Shown: positions 7,229 through 13,865 of the stretch, piece after piece
Position numbering within the stretch: the stretch's first letter is position 1
Layout: each line of letters opens with the position of its first letter
Source of the DNA: Chloroflexota bacterium
Lineage (GTDB): Bacteria > Chloroflexota > Anaerolineae > UBA3071
DNA: 21,096 nucleotides
Direction: 5' to 3'
Assembly (NCBI GenBank): GCA_014383605.1
Contig: JACNHM010000280.1
Coordinates: forward strand, 1 to 21,096
Notes under the pieces: generated by a model
Told to the model about the DNA's origin: nothing
Seen by the model: only the letters and a program-made list of their open reading frames with translations
The model's database searches: none
Position numbers and translations under genes: made by a program

Positions 7229-8038
7229 ATGCTACGCTACGCGGTCAACGTGACCATCCTCTTCCAAGAGTATCCCTTCTACGAACGGTTCGAGCGGGCT
7301 GTCGCCTGCGGCTTTGCTGCTGTGGAGTTCATGTCCCCCTTCGCCCACGACGTGGAGCGGGTGGTATCAGCAGTGCGGGACGCTGGCCTGAAGGTTGTGC
7401 AGTTCAACTTCCTCGACGGCGACCTGGCCGCCGGTGAGCGGGGTTTCGCCAGCCATCCGGGCAAGGTGGAGTCGTGGCGGGGGGAACTGCTGCGGGCGCT
7501 GGATCTGGCGGAGAGGCTGGGTGCCCGCCAGATCAACTCGCTGGTGGGCACGACACTGGAGGGGGTGACGCGGGAGGCGCAGATCGAGTGCCTCGTTGCG
7601 AACCTGCGCTGGGCTGTGCCTCACCTGGAGCGGGCGGGGCGTCCACTGATGGTGGAGGCGCTCAATCCCTTCGACAATCCCGGTGTCCTGCTGTGCCGCA
7701 GCCGCGACGTGCTGGACGTGTTGGACGAAGTGGACAGTTCCTGGGTGCGCTTCCAGTACGACGTTTACCACATGCAGCGTGTGGAAGGGGACCTGGTGCG
7801 CACCATCCGTGAGCACATCGGCCGCATCGGTCACGTGCAGATCGCCGACAACCCCGGCCGCCACGAGCCGGGCAGCGGCGAGATCAACTACCGCTTCCTC
7901 TTGCAGGCCCTGGAGGCCACCGGCTACGGTGGCTACGTCAGCCTGGAGTACATCCCGTCGGGCCGCACGGAGGACTCTTTTGCCTGGCTCCCCTTCGAGC
8001 AGCGAGTGCAGTCCACGGTGGCTGGCCTGGATCTGTAA
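7229..8038 (+). CDS. hyi: Hydroxypyruvate isomerase-family TIM-barrel protein
   Basis: A 269-residue xylose-isomerase-like TIM barrel, closely similar in motif order to E. coli hydroxypyruvate isomerase, which interconverts hydroxypyruvate and tartronate semialdehyde. Seen in order are GVEF-type strand AAVEFMSPF, AAGERG, INSLVG, E143 in VEALNPFD, QYDVYHMQR (about 177-184), GHVQIADNPGRHEPGSGEINY (201-221) and E240 in SLEY. E143 and E240 match the metal-binding glutamates of the family. The ATG at 7229 matches the family N-terminus MLR; a GTG six bases earlier is possible. Sugar-acid isomerases of the OtnI type are the main alternative. The link to C1 metabolism is by position only. Confidence 0.88.
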   Translation: MLRYAVNVTILFQEYPFYERFERAVACGFAAVEFMSPFAHDVERVVSAVRDAGLKVVQFNFLDGDLAAGERGFASHPGKVESWRGELLRALDLAERLGARQINSLVGTTLEGVTREAQIECLVANLRWAVPHLERAGRPLMVEALNPFDNPGVLLCRSRDVLDVLDEVDSSWVRFQYDVYHMQRVEGDLVRTIREHIGRIGHVQIADNPGRHEPGSGEINYRFLLQALEATGYGGYVSLEYIPSGRTEDSFAWLPFEQRVQSTVAGLDL

Positions 8039-8063
8039 CAGAAGCCGGGAGGGTCTTTCGAAC

Positions 8064-8104
8064 TGACGTGAGTCATAGACACATTCATTGCCACGATGTA
8101 GAAT
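8064..8104 (+). promoter_or_regulatory. Candidate promoter of hoxEF with CRP/FNR-type dyad at -41.5
   Basis: -35 TAGACA (8076-8081), a 17-base spacer and -10 TAGAAT (8099-8104) give five of six consensus matches in each box. Immediately upstream is the dyad TGAC-GTGA-GTCA (8064-8075). If transcription starts at 8111 the dyad centre lies at -41.5, the class II activator position of CRP/FNR-family regulators. The regulator is unknown and the site is inferred by eye. Confidence 0.5.
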
Positions 8105-8172
8105 GGAGTGGATGTGCGCTGTCAGGAAGCACACTGCACCCCTACAGATAACACAGCGTTTGAGGAGAAACT

Positions 8173-8646
8173 ATGAGCCCTGAAGCAATCGAAGAACTCA
8201 CTGCGGAGAGGAGACTGCGCGACCCTGCCTTGCAGGCGCGGCTGTTGTCCACGCTCTACACCGCCCAGGAGAAGCACGGCTACCTCAGCGACGATGCCCT
8301 GGTGGAGGTCGCCGACCAACTTGGGCTGACCCTGAGCCACGTCTACGATACTGCCAGCTTCTACACCCTTTTTCACACCAAACCCATAGGTCGCTACGTC
8401 ATCCAGGTGTGTGAGGGGCTGAGCTGTTACCTGATGGACGGGGCGGAGAAGCTGGCGGATCACATCTCGGCCAGGCTGGGCATCAAGCCTGGCGAGAGCA
8501 CGCCTGACGGGCGCTTCGCCCTGGTGACCGTGCAGTGCCTCGGTTCTTGCGGCACGGCGCCGGCCATGCGCGTGAACGACGAGCTGTACGAGAACCTGAC
8601 GCCGGAGGCCGTTGAGCGCATTCTGGAAGGGCTGGGGGAGGGATGA
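8173..8646 (+). CDS. hoxE: HoxE/NuoE-like [2Fe-2S] subunit of NAD-linked hydrogenase
   Basis: A 157-residue thioredoxin-fold ferredoxin of the 24-kDa NuoE/HoxE family. The [2Fe-2S] ligands are C80 and C85 (VCEGLSC) and C122 and C126 (QCLGSC), and the helical N-terminus ending in SHVYDTASFYTLF is typical. It has a GAGGAG SD and starts its own transcription unit. It overlaps hoxF by 4 bases (ATGA). The window has only diaphorase-type Nuo homologues and no membrane subunits, so a role in the NAD(H)-linked hydrogenase is more likely than in complex I. NuoE-like subunits also occur in formate dehydrogenases and in bifurcating enzymes. Confidence 0.9.
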   Translation: MSPEAIEELTAERRLRDPALQARLLSTLYTAQEKHGYLSDDALVEVADQLGLTLSHVYDTASFYTLFHTKPIGRYVIQVCEGLSCYLMDGAEKLADHISARLGIKPGESTPDGRFALVTVQCLGSCGTAPAMRVNDELYENLTPEAVERILEGLGEG

Positions 8647-9893
8647 TGATGAGCTGGGAACCCATTTTGCTGCGCAATGTGCAGCGTTCAGATTCGGAGA
8701 AGATTCAGACCTACCTCGATCACGGCGGCTACCAGGCGGCGGAAAAGGCGTTGACCGGGCTGGCGCCGGACGAGGTTACTCAAGTCGTCAGGGATTCGAG
8801 TCTGCGCGGCCGCGGCGGCGCCGGCTTCCCCACGGGTCTCAAGTGGAGCTTTATGCCCAAGGGAGACATGGTCAAGTACGTCTGCGTCAACTGCGACGAA
8901 GGCGAGCCGGGGACTTTCAAGGACCGCTACCTGGTGGAACATGATCCCCACCAACTCATCGAGGGTACCATCATCACCGCCTACGCGGTGGGCGCGCGCG
9001 AGGCCTACATCTACATCCGCGGTGAATTCGCCCTCGGGTTCCAGCGCTTGATCCAGGCCATCGCCGGGGCCTACGACAAGGGCTTCCTGGGCCAGGACAT
9101 CCTGGGCACAGGCTTCGATCTGGACATGTCCGTCCACCGGGGTGCGGGCGCCTACATCTGCGGTGAGGAGACCGGCCTCATCGAATCGCTGGAAGGGAAA
9201 CGAGGCCGTCCGCGGCTCAAGCCGCCCTACCCGGCGCAGGTGGGGCTCTGGGGCCAGCCGACGGTGGTGCAGAACGTGGAGACGCTGGCCAACATCCCGC
9301 ACATCATCCTCAACGGTGCTGAGTGGTACGAGAGCATCGGTACTGAGGAAAGCACGGGCCCCAAGATCTTCTGCGTCAGCGGCCACGTGAACCAGCCCGG
9401 CAACTATGAGCTTCCCATGGGCACGCCGCTGCGGGAGATCATCTACGAGCATGCCGGCGGCGTGCGCGGTGGCCGCGGGATCAAGGCCATCATTCCTGGC
9501 GGCGCGTCCACAGCGTTGATTACTCCCGATCATCTCGACGTGCCCATGGCCTTCGAGACGCTGCGGGGGGCTGGGTCATCCTTGGGCACCGGCGCCATCG
9601 TGGTCATGGACGAGACCACGGACATGATCGAGGTGGCGCGGCGCACGATGGCTTTCTTCGTGCACGAATCGTGCGGCCATTGCACCCCCTGCCGCGTGGG
9701 CAGCGCGCAGATCCTGGAGATCCTGGAGCGGTTGGCAGTGGGCAAAGGGCGGCGAGGGGATCTGGAGAAGATCGAAACCCTGACCTCCATCATTCCCGAT
9801 AACACCTTCTGCCCGATGGGCACGGCCATGGTGGATCCCGTGGTCTCCTCGCTGCGGCTCTTCCGCGAGGAGTACGAGGCCAGAATCCACTGA
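8643..9893 (+). CDS. hoxF: HoxF/NuoF-like NADH- and FMN-binding diaphorase subunit
   Basis: A 416-residue NuoF-family flavoprotein that exchanges electrons between NAD(H) and the iron-sulfur chain. Features in order are the glycine-rich GRGGAGFPTGLKW (56-68), CDEGEPGTFKDR (84-95), GAGAYICGEETGLIES (167-182) for FMN/NADH binding, an SLBB region, and the C-terminal [4Fe-4S] motif SCGHCTPC with C344, C347, C350 and a distal C390. It is shorter than fused HoxF proteins because the NuoE-like part is a separate gene. Three consecutive ATG codons occur at 8643, 8646 and 8649; the first overlaps hoxE. The partner subunits HoxU, HoxY and HoxH are encoded on the other strand further along. Confidence 0.92.
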   Translation: MMMSWEPILLRNVQRSDSEKIQTYLDHGGYQAAEKALTGLAPDEVTQVVRDSSLRGRGGAGFPTGLKWSFMPKGDMVKYVCVNCDEGEPGTFKDRYLVEHDPHQLIEGTIITAYAVGAREAYIYIRGEFALGFQRLIQAIAGAYDKGFLGQDILGTGFDLDMSVHRGAGAYICGEETGLIESLEGKRGRPRLKPPYPAQVGLWGQPTVVQNVETLANIPHIILNGAEWYESIGTEESTGPKIFCVSGHVNQPGNYELPMGTPLREIIYEHAGGVRGGRGIKAIIPGGASTALITPDHLDVPMAFETLRGAGSSLGTGAIVVMDETTDMIEVARRTMAFFVHESCGHCTPCRVGSAQILEILERLAVGKGRRGDLEKIETLTSIIPDNTFCPMGTAMVDPVVSSLRLFREEYEARIH

Positions 9894-9933
9894 GTTGATC
9901 AGTGCCAACGCAGAGTGTAGGGGCGGTTGTTCT

Positions 9934-10434
9934 GTGTCCGAAGCATACGAACCCACGATAGCGGGAAAGAGCAGAATCGGCGGCATCCTGCGCAACGGGC
10001 GGTTAGCTCGTATCAGCGTGCTGTCCATCCCGGACCGCCCCGGTGTGGCCGCGGCGTTGCTCAAGGCCCTGGGCCAGCGCAAACTGAACGTGCAGTTCAT
10101 CGTGCAGTGCATTGATGAGCAGAACCGGGACCACATCGTGCTCTGCGTGGAGCGCGGCGACCTGGATGCTTGCCAGGGGGCCATTCAGGAGATCGTGCCG
10201 ATGTTGCAGGCCGAGCACGTCTCGTGCGACGCTAACGCGGCCAGCATTGGCATCTTCGGGCCTGACTTCCGCTGGCGGCCTGGCATTGCAGGAGTGCTAT
10301 TTCAGGCGCTGGCCAGCAAGAGCATCAACATCCTGGCCATCAGCACCTCCATCTCCACGGTCATGTGCGTCATCAGCGCCGACGACCTCCCCGCTGCTGA
10401 GGCGGCGATACAGGAGGCGTTCGACGTGCCCTGA
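9934..10434 (+). CDS. Stand-alone double-ACT-domain protein (aspartokinase-regulatory-like)
   Basis: A protein of about 166 residues with two ACT domains and no catalytic domain. The first contains ISVLSIPDRPGVAAALLKAL and a NVQFIVQ strand; the second contains FRWRPGIAGVLFQALASKSINILAISTS. Both resemble the tandem ACT regulatory region of aspartate kinase, which binds amino acids. The GTG at 9934 has a G-rich stretch just upstream; a TTG at 9895 in frame would add 13 residues. It is the last gene of the hoxEF unit, ahead of a strong terminator. It could be a small-molecule sensor or a detached regulatory subunit. The ligand is unknown and its link to the hydrogenase is by position only. Confidence 0.8.
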   Translation: MSEAYEPTIAGKSRIGGILRNGRLARISVLSIPDRPGVAAALLKALGQRKLNVQFIVQCIDEQNRDHIVLCVERGDLDACQGAIQEIVPMLQAEHVSCDANAASIGIFGPDFRWRPGIAGVLFQALASKSINILAISTSISTVMCVISADDLPAAEAAIQEAFDVP

Positions 10435-10467
10435 GCGGTCTAAACAGCACGACTGAGATAGAATCAG

Positions 10468-10498
10468 AAGCCCGTTTTCGCGGAGGAAACGGGCTTTT
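10468..10498 (+). terminator. Rho-independent terminator of the hoxEF-ACT unit
   Basis: A perfect 10-bp stem AAGCCCGTTT / AAACGGGCTT (10468-10477 with 10487-10496), a 9-base loop and a short T-run (10495-10498) stand 33 bases after the ACT gene. On the opposite strand the tract after the stem is weak, so it mainly serves the + unit, separating it from the convergent - unit. Confidence 0.85.
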
Positions 10499-10553
10499 GC
10501 ATTCGATATGCTCGGTGCGGGGCTGCTCTGCTTGAAGCGAGCAATGAATGCTG

Positions 10554-11222
10554 CTACTTCTTTCTTCTAGTCCATTCTTCCGTTATCGCACGGATGAGTT
10601 TGTCAAAACCGTCGGGATTGAACAAATCAACATATTGATACATAGCGATGCTCTCAGGCACCTTGGTTGCTTCCAAGCGAGCTGGGATAAGGAATATCGA
10701 TCCCTCAGGCATTTCCTGAGCAATGTCTAGTGCCATGCGGATTTCCTTTTGAAAATACCCTCGTTTGGTAATGGCCTTTCTGGATAGGCACACTACGAGG
10801 AAATCTGATTCTCGCAGTCTCTGTCTTATTGTCAGATCCCACTCTTTACCTGGCAGTATATCTTCTTTGTCAATCCAAGGCTGATAGCCCCTGCTCTTCA
10901 ATTCGCCATACAGTGCACGTGCTTTGTCTTCGTCTTCCCTCGCATAACTGATAAATATCGAAGGGGCTGATCTCGAAGGGGCTGATCCCGAAAACGTGAG
11001 ACCTCTTGTGACTTCGCCGGTGCGGTGCAAGTACCCCAGTTCTGTTAGTTTGTCCAGATTGTATTTCACGACGCTGGTTGAGGAAATGCCGGCTGCCTGA
11101 CCTATCTCGCGGATGGTTGGAGGATGGCCTTTGTTTTTTGCGTACTCCTTGATGAACTGTAGAATTCGTCGCTGACGCTCTGAGAGACGCGATTCCTTGC
11201 TCTGACTGACCGCTTGTGCCAT
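10554..11222 (-). CDS. LexA-type winged-helix DNA-binding domain fused to a TIR domain
   Basis: A 222-residue two-domain protein. Residues about 14-77 are a LexA DNA-binding domain (LSERQRRILQFI, HPPTIREIGQAAGISSTS, LDKLTELGYL, SRG-like TRGLTF) of the Chloroflexi LexA style. The LexA autoprotease domain is absent. After a Ser-Ala-Pro linker, residues about 88-205 form a TIR domain (SIFISYAREDEDKARAL, WIDKEDILPGKEW, FLVVCLSRKAITKRGYFQKE). E160 in GYFQKE fits the catalytic glutamate of NAD-cleaving TIR proteins. The ATG at 11222 was chosen: it has the GGAGGG SD and sits 2 bases after the preceding stop. It is the last gene of the hydrogenase operon, and base composition is visibly more AT-rich than its neighbours, suggesting transfer. 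NADase activity and DNA targets are inferred. Confidence 0.88.
   Translation of the reverse strand: MAQAVSQSKESRLSERQRRILQFIKEYAKNKGHPPTIREIGQAAGISSTSVVKYNLDKLTELGYLHRTGEVTRGLTFSGSAPSRSAPSIFISYAREDEDKARALYGELKSRGYQPWIDKEDILPGKEWDLTIRQRLRESDFLVVCLSRKAITKRGYFQKEIRMALDIAQEMPEGSIFLIPARLEATKVPESIAMYQYVDLFNPDGFDKLIRAITEEWTRRKK
10958..10987 (-). repeat. 15-bp tandem duplication in the LexA-TIR linker
   Basis: TCGAAGGGGCTGATC occurs twice in perfect tandem (10958-10972, 10973-10987). It keeps the frame and encodes the repeated Ser-Ala-Pro-Ser-Arg part of the linker between the two domains. It looks like a recent slippage duplication. Confidence 0.85.
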
Positions 11223-11224
11223 AA

Positions 11225-11713
11225 TCACCCTCCTAGCTGTGCTACCATATTCATAACGCGCTCCACAACTTTCTCTGCTAACCGCTCTGTCTCCTCCGAT
11301 AACTCCACACCGAAATCGAAGTCATAGCCGCGGACAGAAAAGAGATAGGCCGGTGGCACGGCCTCCGAGAAGGCCAGGGCCAACCCCAGCAACGTTTCGG
11401 GGGTCATGTGGTGCGTGAAGGCCGAGGGTGTGTAGCGCGGTTCCACGGCCACGCAGCGCAGGTCCTCGGCATAAGCGCCCGTGTGCGCGTCCACGAAGAT
11501 GACCCGGCCGTAGGCCGCCAGCGTCTCCGCCAGTTCCGGCAGCAACTGCGGCAGGCAGACCAGGTCTACTTCTTCCCCTAACGCGTCCAGGCCGTCCTCG
11601 TCCAGTGCCAATGGAGGACGGCCTAGTTGCACAGCTATCGCTTTGAGCACGTGGTATCCCACGCCGTCATCACGACGGTAGGGATTGCCGTAGCCAACGA
11701 TCAGTGTCCGCAT
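11225..11713 (-). CDS. [NiFe]-hydrogenase maturation endopeptidase (HycI/HoxW type)
   Basis: A 162-residue protease that trims the C-terminus of the hydrogenase large subunit once nickel is inserted. The family motifs are GYGNPYRRDDGVG (7-19, with the metal-binding acidic residue), VDAHTG (about 74-79) and a conserved His pair in FTHHMTPETLLGLA. It follows hoxH directly, whose protein carries the uncleaved C-terminal extension it should remove. Its start has no SD: the spacer is filled by TTTGGAT-type heptamers. Its stop lies 2 bases before the LexA-TIR start. By context this is HoxW-like. Confidence 0.9.
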   Translation of the reverse strand: MRTLIVGYGNPYRRDDGVGYHVLKAIAVQLGRPPLALDEDGLDALGEEVDLVCLPQLLPELAETLAAYGRVIFVDAHTGAYAEDLRCVAVEPRYTPSAFTHHMTPETLLGLALAFSEAVPPAYLFSVRGYDFDFGVELSEETERLAEKVVERVMNMVAQLGG

Positions 11714-11734
11714 TTTGAGCTTTGGATTTTGGGG
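11714..11734. repeat. TTTGGAY heptamer words, hoxH-protease spacer
   Basis: Three period-7 words TTTGAGC, TTTGGAT, TTTGGGG nearly fill the 25-base spacer. The same words occur at 17468-17488 and inside queA at 18709-18722. Confidence 0.6.
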
Positions 11735-11738
11735 TTCG

Positions 11739-13160
11739 CTAGTCGCGTACCAGCCGGTCTACCAGCTCCCCTTGGCTATCGTACATCTCCAGGACGATGG
11801 GCATCTGCCCGATGGCGTGGGTGGAGCAGGACAGGCAGGGATCGTGCGCTCGAATGGCTATCTCCACGCGGTTGAGCATCCCTTCCGTCAGCTTGCTGCC
11901 GTCCACGTAGCGCTTGGCCACCATGTCCACCGCCTTGCTCATGGCCCAGTTGTTGTGGCCTGTGGCCACGATGAGGTTGACCCTGGTGATTTGCCCCTGC
12001 GGGTTGATCCAGTAGTGGTGGAACAGCGTGCCCCGCGGCGCTTCCAGACAGCCCACGCCCTCGCCGGTGATGACGTTGGAATTGGTGATGATGTCGGTGC
12101 TCAGCACGTCCGGGTCTTCCAGGATCTCCCGCGTCCGCTCCAGCGCGTACACCGTTTCGATGAGCCGGGCGTAGTGGAACATCAGCGTCGCTTCCACCGG
12201 CTTACCGCCGTTGAGGCTCTTCCAGACTTTCATCTCCTCCTGCGCCAGCGGTGTGCTGATGTGATCGGCGGCGTTGAGCCGCCCCAGCGGGCCCACGCGG
12301 TAGGTGCCCTCGGGCCAGCCCAGCTTCTTGTAGTAGGGGAACTTGAGGTAGGACCAGTCCTCCACCCGCTCGCCGATGTAGTCCAGGTAGTCGCAGGGCT
12401 CGAACTGCTCCAGCAGCTTGCCGTCCTTGTCCACGATGCGCATCTGGCCGTGGTAGAGCTCCAGCGCCCCGTCGGGCTGCACCAGACCGGCGTAGTTGGA
12501 GCGGAAAACGGCGAACTCTTCCACGATGCTGCTGTTCTTCTCCGCCCAGCCCTTGAAGACGGCGATGCCGACCTGCGTGGTGGCGATGTGATCGTCAATC
12601 TCCCGCAGGATGGCGTCACGCTGCTCCACCGATAGGGGATTGCTCACCCCACCGGGCACGCCGAAGCGGGGATGCACCCGTTTCTTGCCCAGGATGCGGA
12701 TGATCTCCTGGCCGAAAGCGCGCAGCTTGACGGCCTTCACCGCCAGTTCTGGCGCCGCCTGCACCACCCCGACAACATTGCGGATGGCCGGGTCGGCGTC
12801 GAAGCCGAGGATAAAGTCCGGTCCCGCCAGCTCGAAGAAGTGCATGCCGTGCGACTGGATCATCTGCCCCATGTGCATCAGATCGCGCAGCAGGTACGCC
12901 GTGCGCGGTGGCCGCACGCCGATGATCGCATCGCAGGCCTTGGTGGCCGCCAGGTGATGGCTCACCGGGCAGATGCCGCAGATGCGGGGCGTGATCTGGA
13001 TCATCTCGTAGAACATGCGGCCTTCGCTGAATTTCTCGAAGCCCCGGAACTGGTCCACGTGGAAAAACGATTGCTCCACCTGTCCCTGATCGTTGAGATG
13101 AATGGTTACCCTGGCGTGTCCCTCAATGCGGGTCACGGGTTCAATGGTGATTTTTCGCAT
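11739..13160 (-). CDS. hoxH: [NiFe]-hydrogenase large subunit HoxH (group 3d-like)
   Basis: A 473-residue large subunit carrying the Ni-Fe active site. The N-terminal motif RICGICPVSH supplies C61 and C64, and the C-terminal motif DPCLSCSTH supplies C442 and C445. About 25 residues follow H448, the peptide normally removed by the maturation protease. RICGICPVSHHLAATKACDAI and KRVHPRFGVPGGV resemble bidirectional NAD-linked HoxH enzymes (group 3d); the F420/Mvh group 3c is the nearest alternative. The start at 13160 (MRKITIEPVTRIEGH) matches the family and has an AGGAG SD; an upstream in-frame start would read through the repeat spacer. It oxidises or produces H2, with electrons passing via HoxY, HoxU and HoxEF to NAD. 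Confidence 0.93.
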   Translation of the reverse strand: MRKITIEPVTRIEGHARVTIHLNDQGQVEQSFFHVDQFRGFEKFSEGRMFYEMIQITPRICGICPVSHHLAATKACDAIIGVRPPRTAYLLRDLMHMGQMIQSHGMHFFELAGPDFILGFDADPAIRNVVGVVQAAPELAVKAVKLRAFGQEIIRILGKKRVHPRFGVPGGVSNPLSVEQRDAILREIDDHIATTQVGIAVFKGWAEKNSSIVEEFAVFRSNYAGLVQPDGALELYHGQMRIVDKDGKLLEQFEPCDYLDYIGERVEDWSYLKFPYYKKLGWPEGTYRVGPLGRLNAADHISTPLAQEEMKVWKSLNGGKPVEATLMFHYARLIETVYALERTREILEDPDVLSTDIITNSNVITGEGVGCLEAPRGTLFHHYWINPQGQITRVNLIVATGHNNWAMSKAVDMVAKRYVDGSKLTEGMLNRVEIAIRAHDPCLSCSTHAIGQMPIVLEMYDSQGELVDRLVRD

Positions 13161-13184
13161 GATTGTGCTCCTATCTCTCGTAAC

Positions 13185-13292
13185 CTGGTACACTGGTAGA
13201 TTGGTAGATTGGGAAACTGGTAAGTTGGCAGATGGGGTTAACAAAGCCCGAGATACCAATATACCAATTTACCGATCTACCAATCTACCATT
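13185..13292. repeat. TGGTA-word palindrome, hoxY-hoxH spacer
   Basis: Six octamers of the CTGGTAGA type (13185-13232) face five octamers of the ATACCAAT type (13253-13292). 13194-13209 TGGTAGATTGGTAGAT pairs perfectly with 13275-13290, and the arms extend to about 37 bases with about six mismatches. The element fills the space between the hoxY stop (13300) and the hoxH SD. It is built like the + strand palindromes but from a third word. Confidence 0.8.
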
Positions 13293-13299
13293 CTCCCCA

Positions 13300-13842
13300 T
13301 CAATCGTACTTGAGGTTGTCCCCCTCCAGCACCGGCATGCGCCCGGCGAGCAACTCGGTCAGGACGAACCAGATGGCATCGGCCGAGGGAGGGCAGCCGG
13401 GCAGATGCACATCCACGGGCACCACCTCGTCCACGGCCAGCACTTTCTCCAACGGGCGAGCGATCTCCTCGGAGCGGGGGATCTTGCCATCCACGGTGCT
13501 TTCGGTATCGACGTAGCTGCGCCGCAGCGCTTCCTCTTTGTCGAAGAAGTTGAGCATGGTGCAGACGCCGCCGAAGGTGGCGCAATCGCCCATGGCGATC
13601 AGGATCTTGCAGCGCTCGCGCATGCGCTTGGCCACTTCCACCTGATGGGTGTTGCCCACTGCACCGGTGAGGATGCCCACGTCCACTCCTTCCTCCGGCG
13701 GATGCTTGAGATCGGTGATAGGGGTTGCACTCAACTCGACGTGTTTCAACAGTTCCAGAATCCGGCCGTCAATGTCCAGGAAGGACATGTGGCAACCGGC
13801 ACATGCTTCCATCCAGTCGCTGGCGACTTTGATTTTAGCCAT
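13300..13842 (-). CDS. hoxY: [NiFe]-hydrogenase small subunit HoxY
   Basis: A 180-residue small subunit of the short cytoplasmic type, with no twin-arginine signal. The proximal [4Fe-4S] ligands are C14 and C17 (EACAGCHMSFLD), C87 in GDCATFGG, and the cysteine near residue 149 in LPGCPPSAD. The short length and single cluster match HoxY of NAD-linked enzymes. The start has a GAGGAGG SD. It lies between hoxU (23-base spacer) and hoxH, in the canonical U-Y-H order. Confidence 0.93.
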   Translation of the reverse strand: MAKIKVASDWMEACAGCHMSFLDIDGRILELLKHVELSATPITDLKHPPEEGVDVGILTGAVGNTHQVEVAKRMRERCKILIAMGDCATFGGVCTMLNFFDKEEALRRSYVDTESTVDGKIPRSEEIARPLEKVLAVDEVVPVDVHLPGCPPSADAIWFVLTELLAGRMPVLEGDNLKYD

Positions 13843-13865
13843 TTGCTTGCCTCCTCAATTCCGAC

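Noticed and set aside
8173..9893. Part of respiratory complex I (nuoEF)
   Set aside because: No membrane or other nuo subunits are present, while hoxU, hoxY, hoxH and a maturation protease follow on the other strand.
11715..12635. Long open frame on the + strand opposite hoxH
   Set aside because: Antisense shadow of hoxH; its translation is Val/Leu/His/Gln-rich and shows no family.
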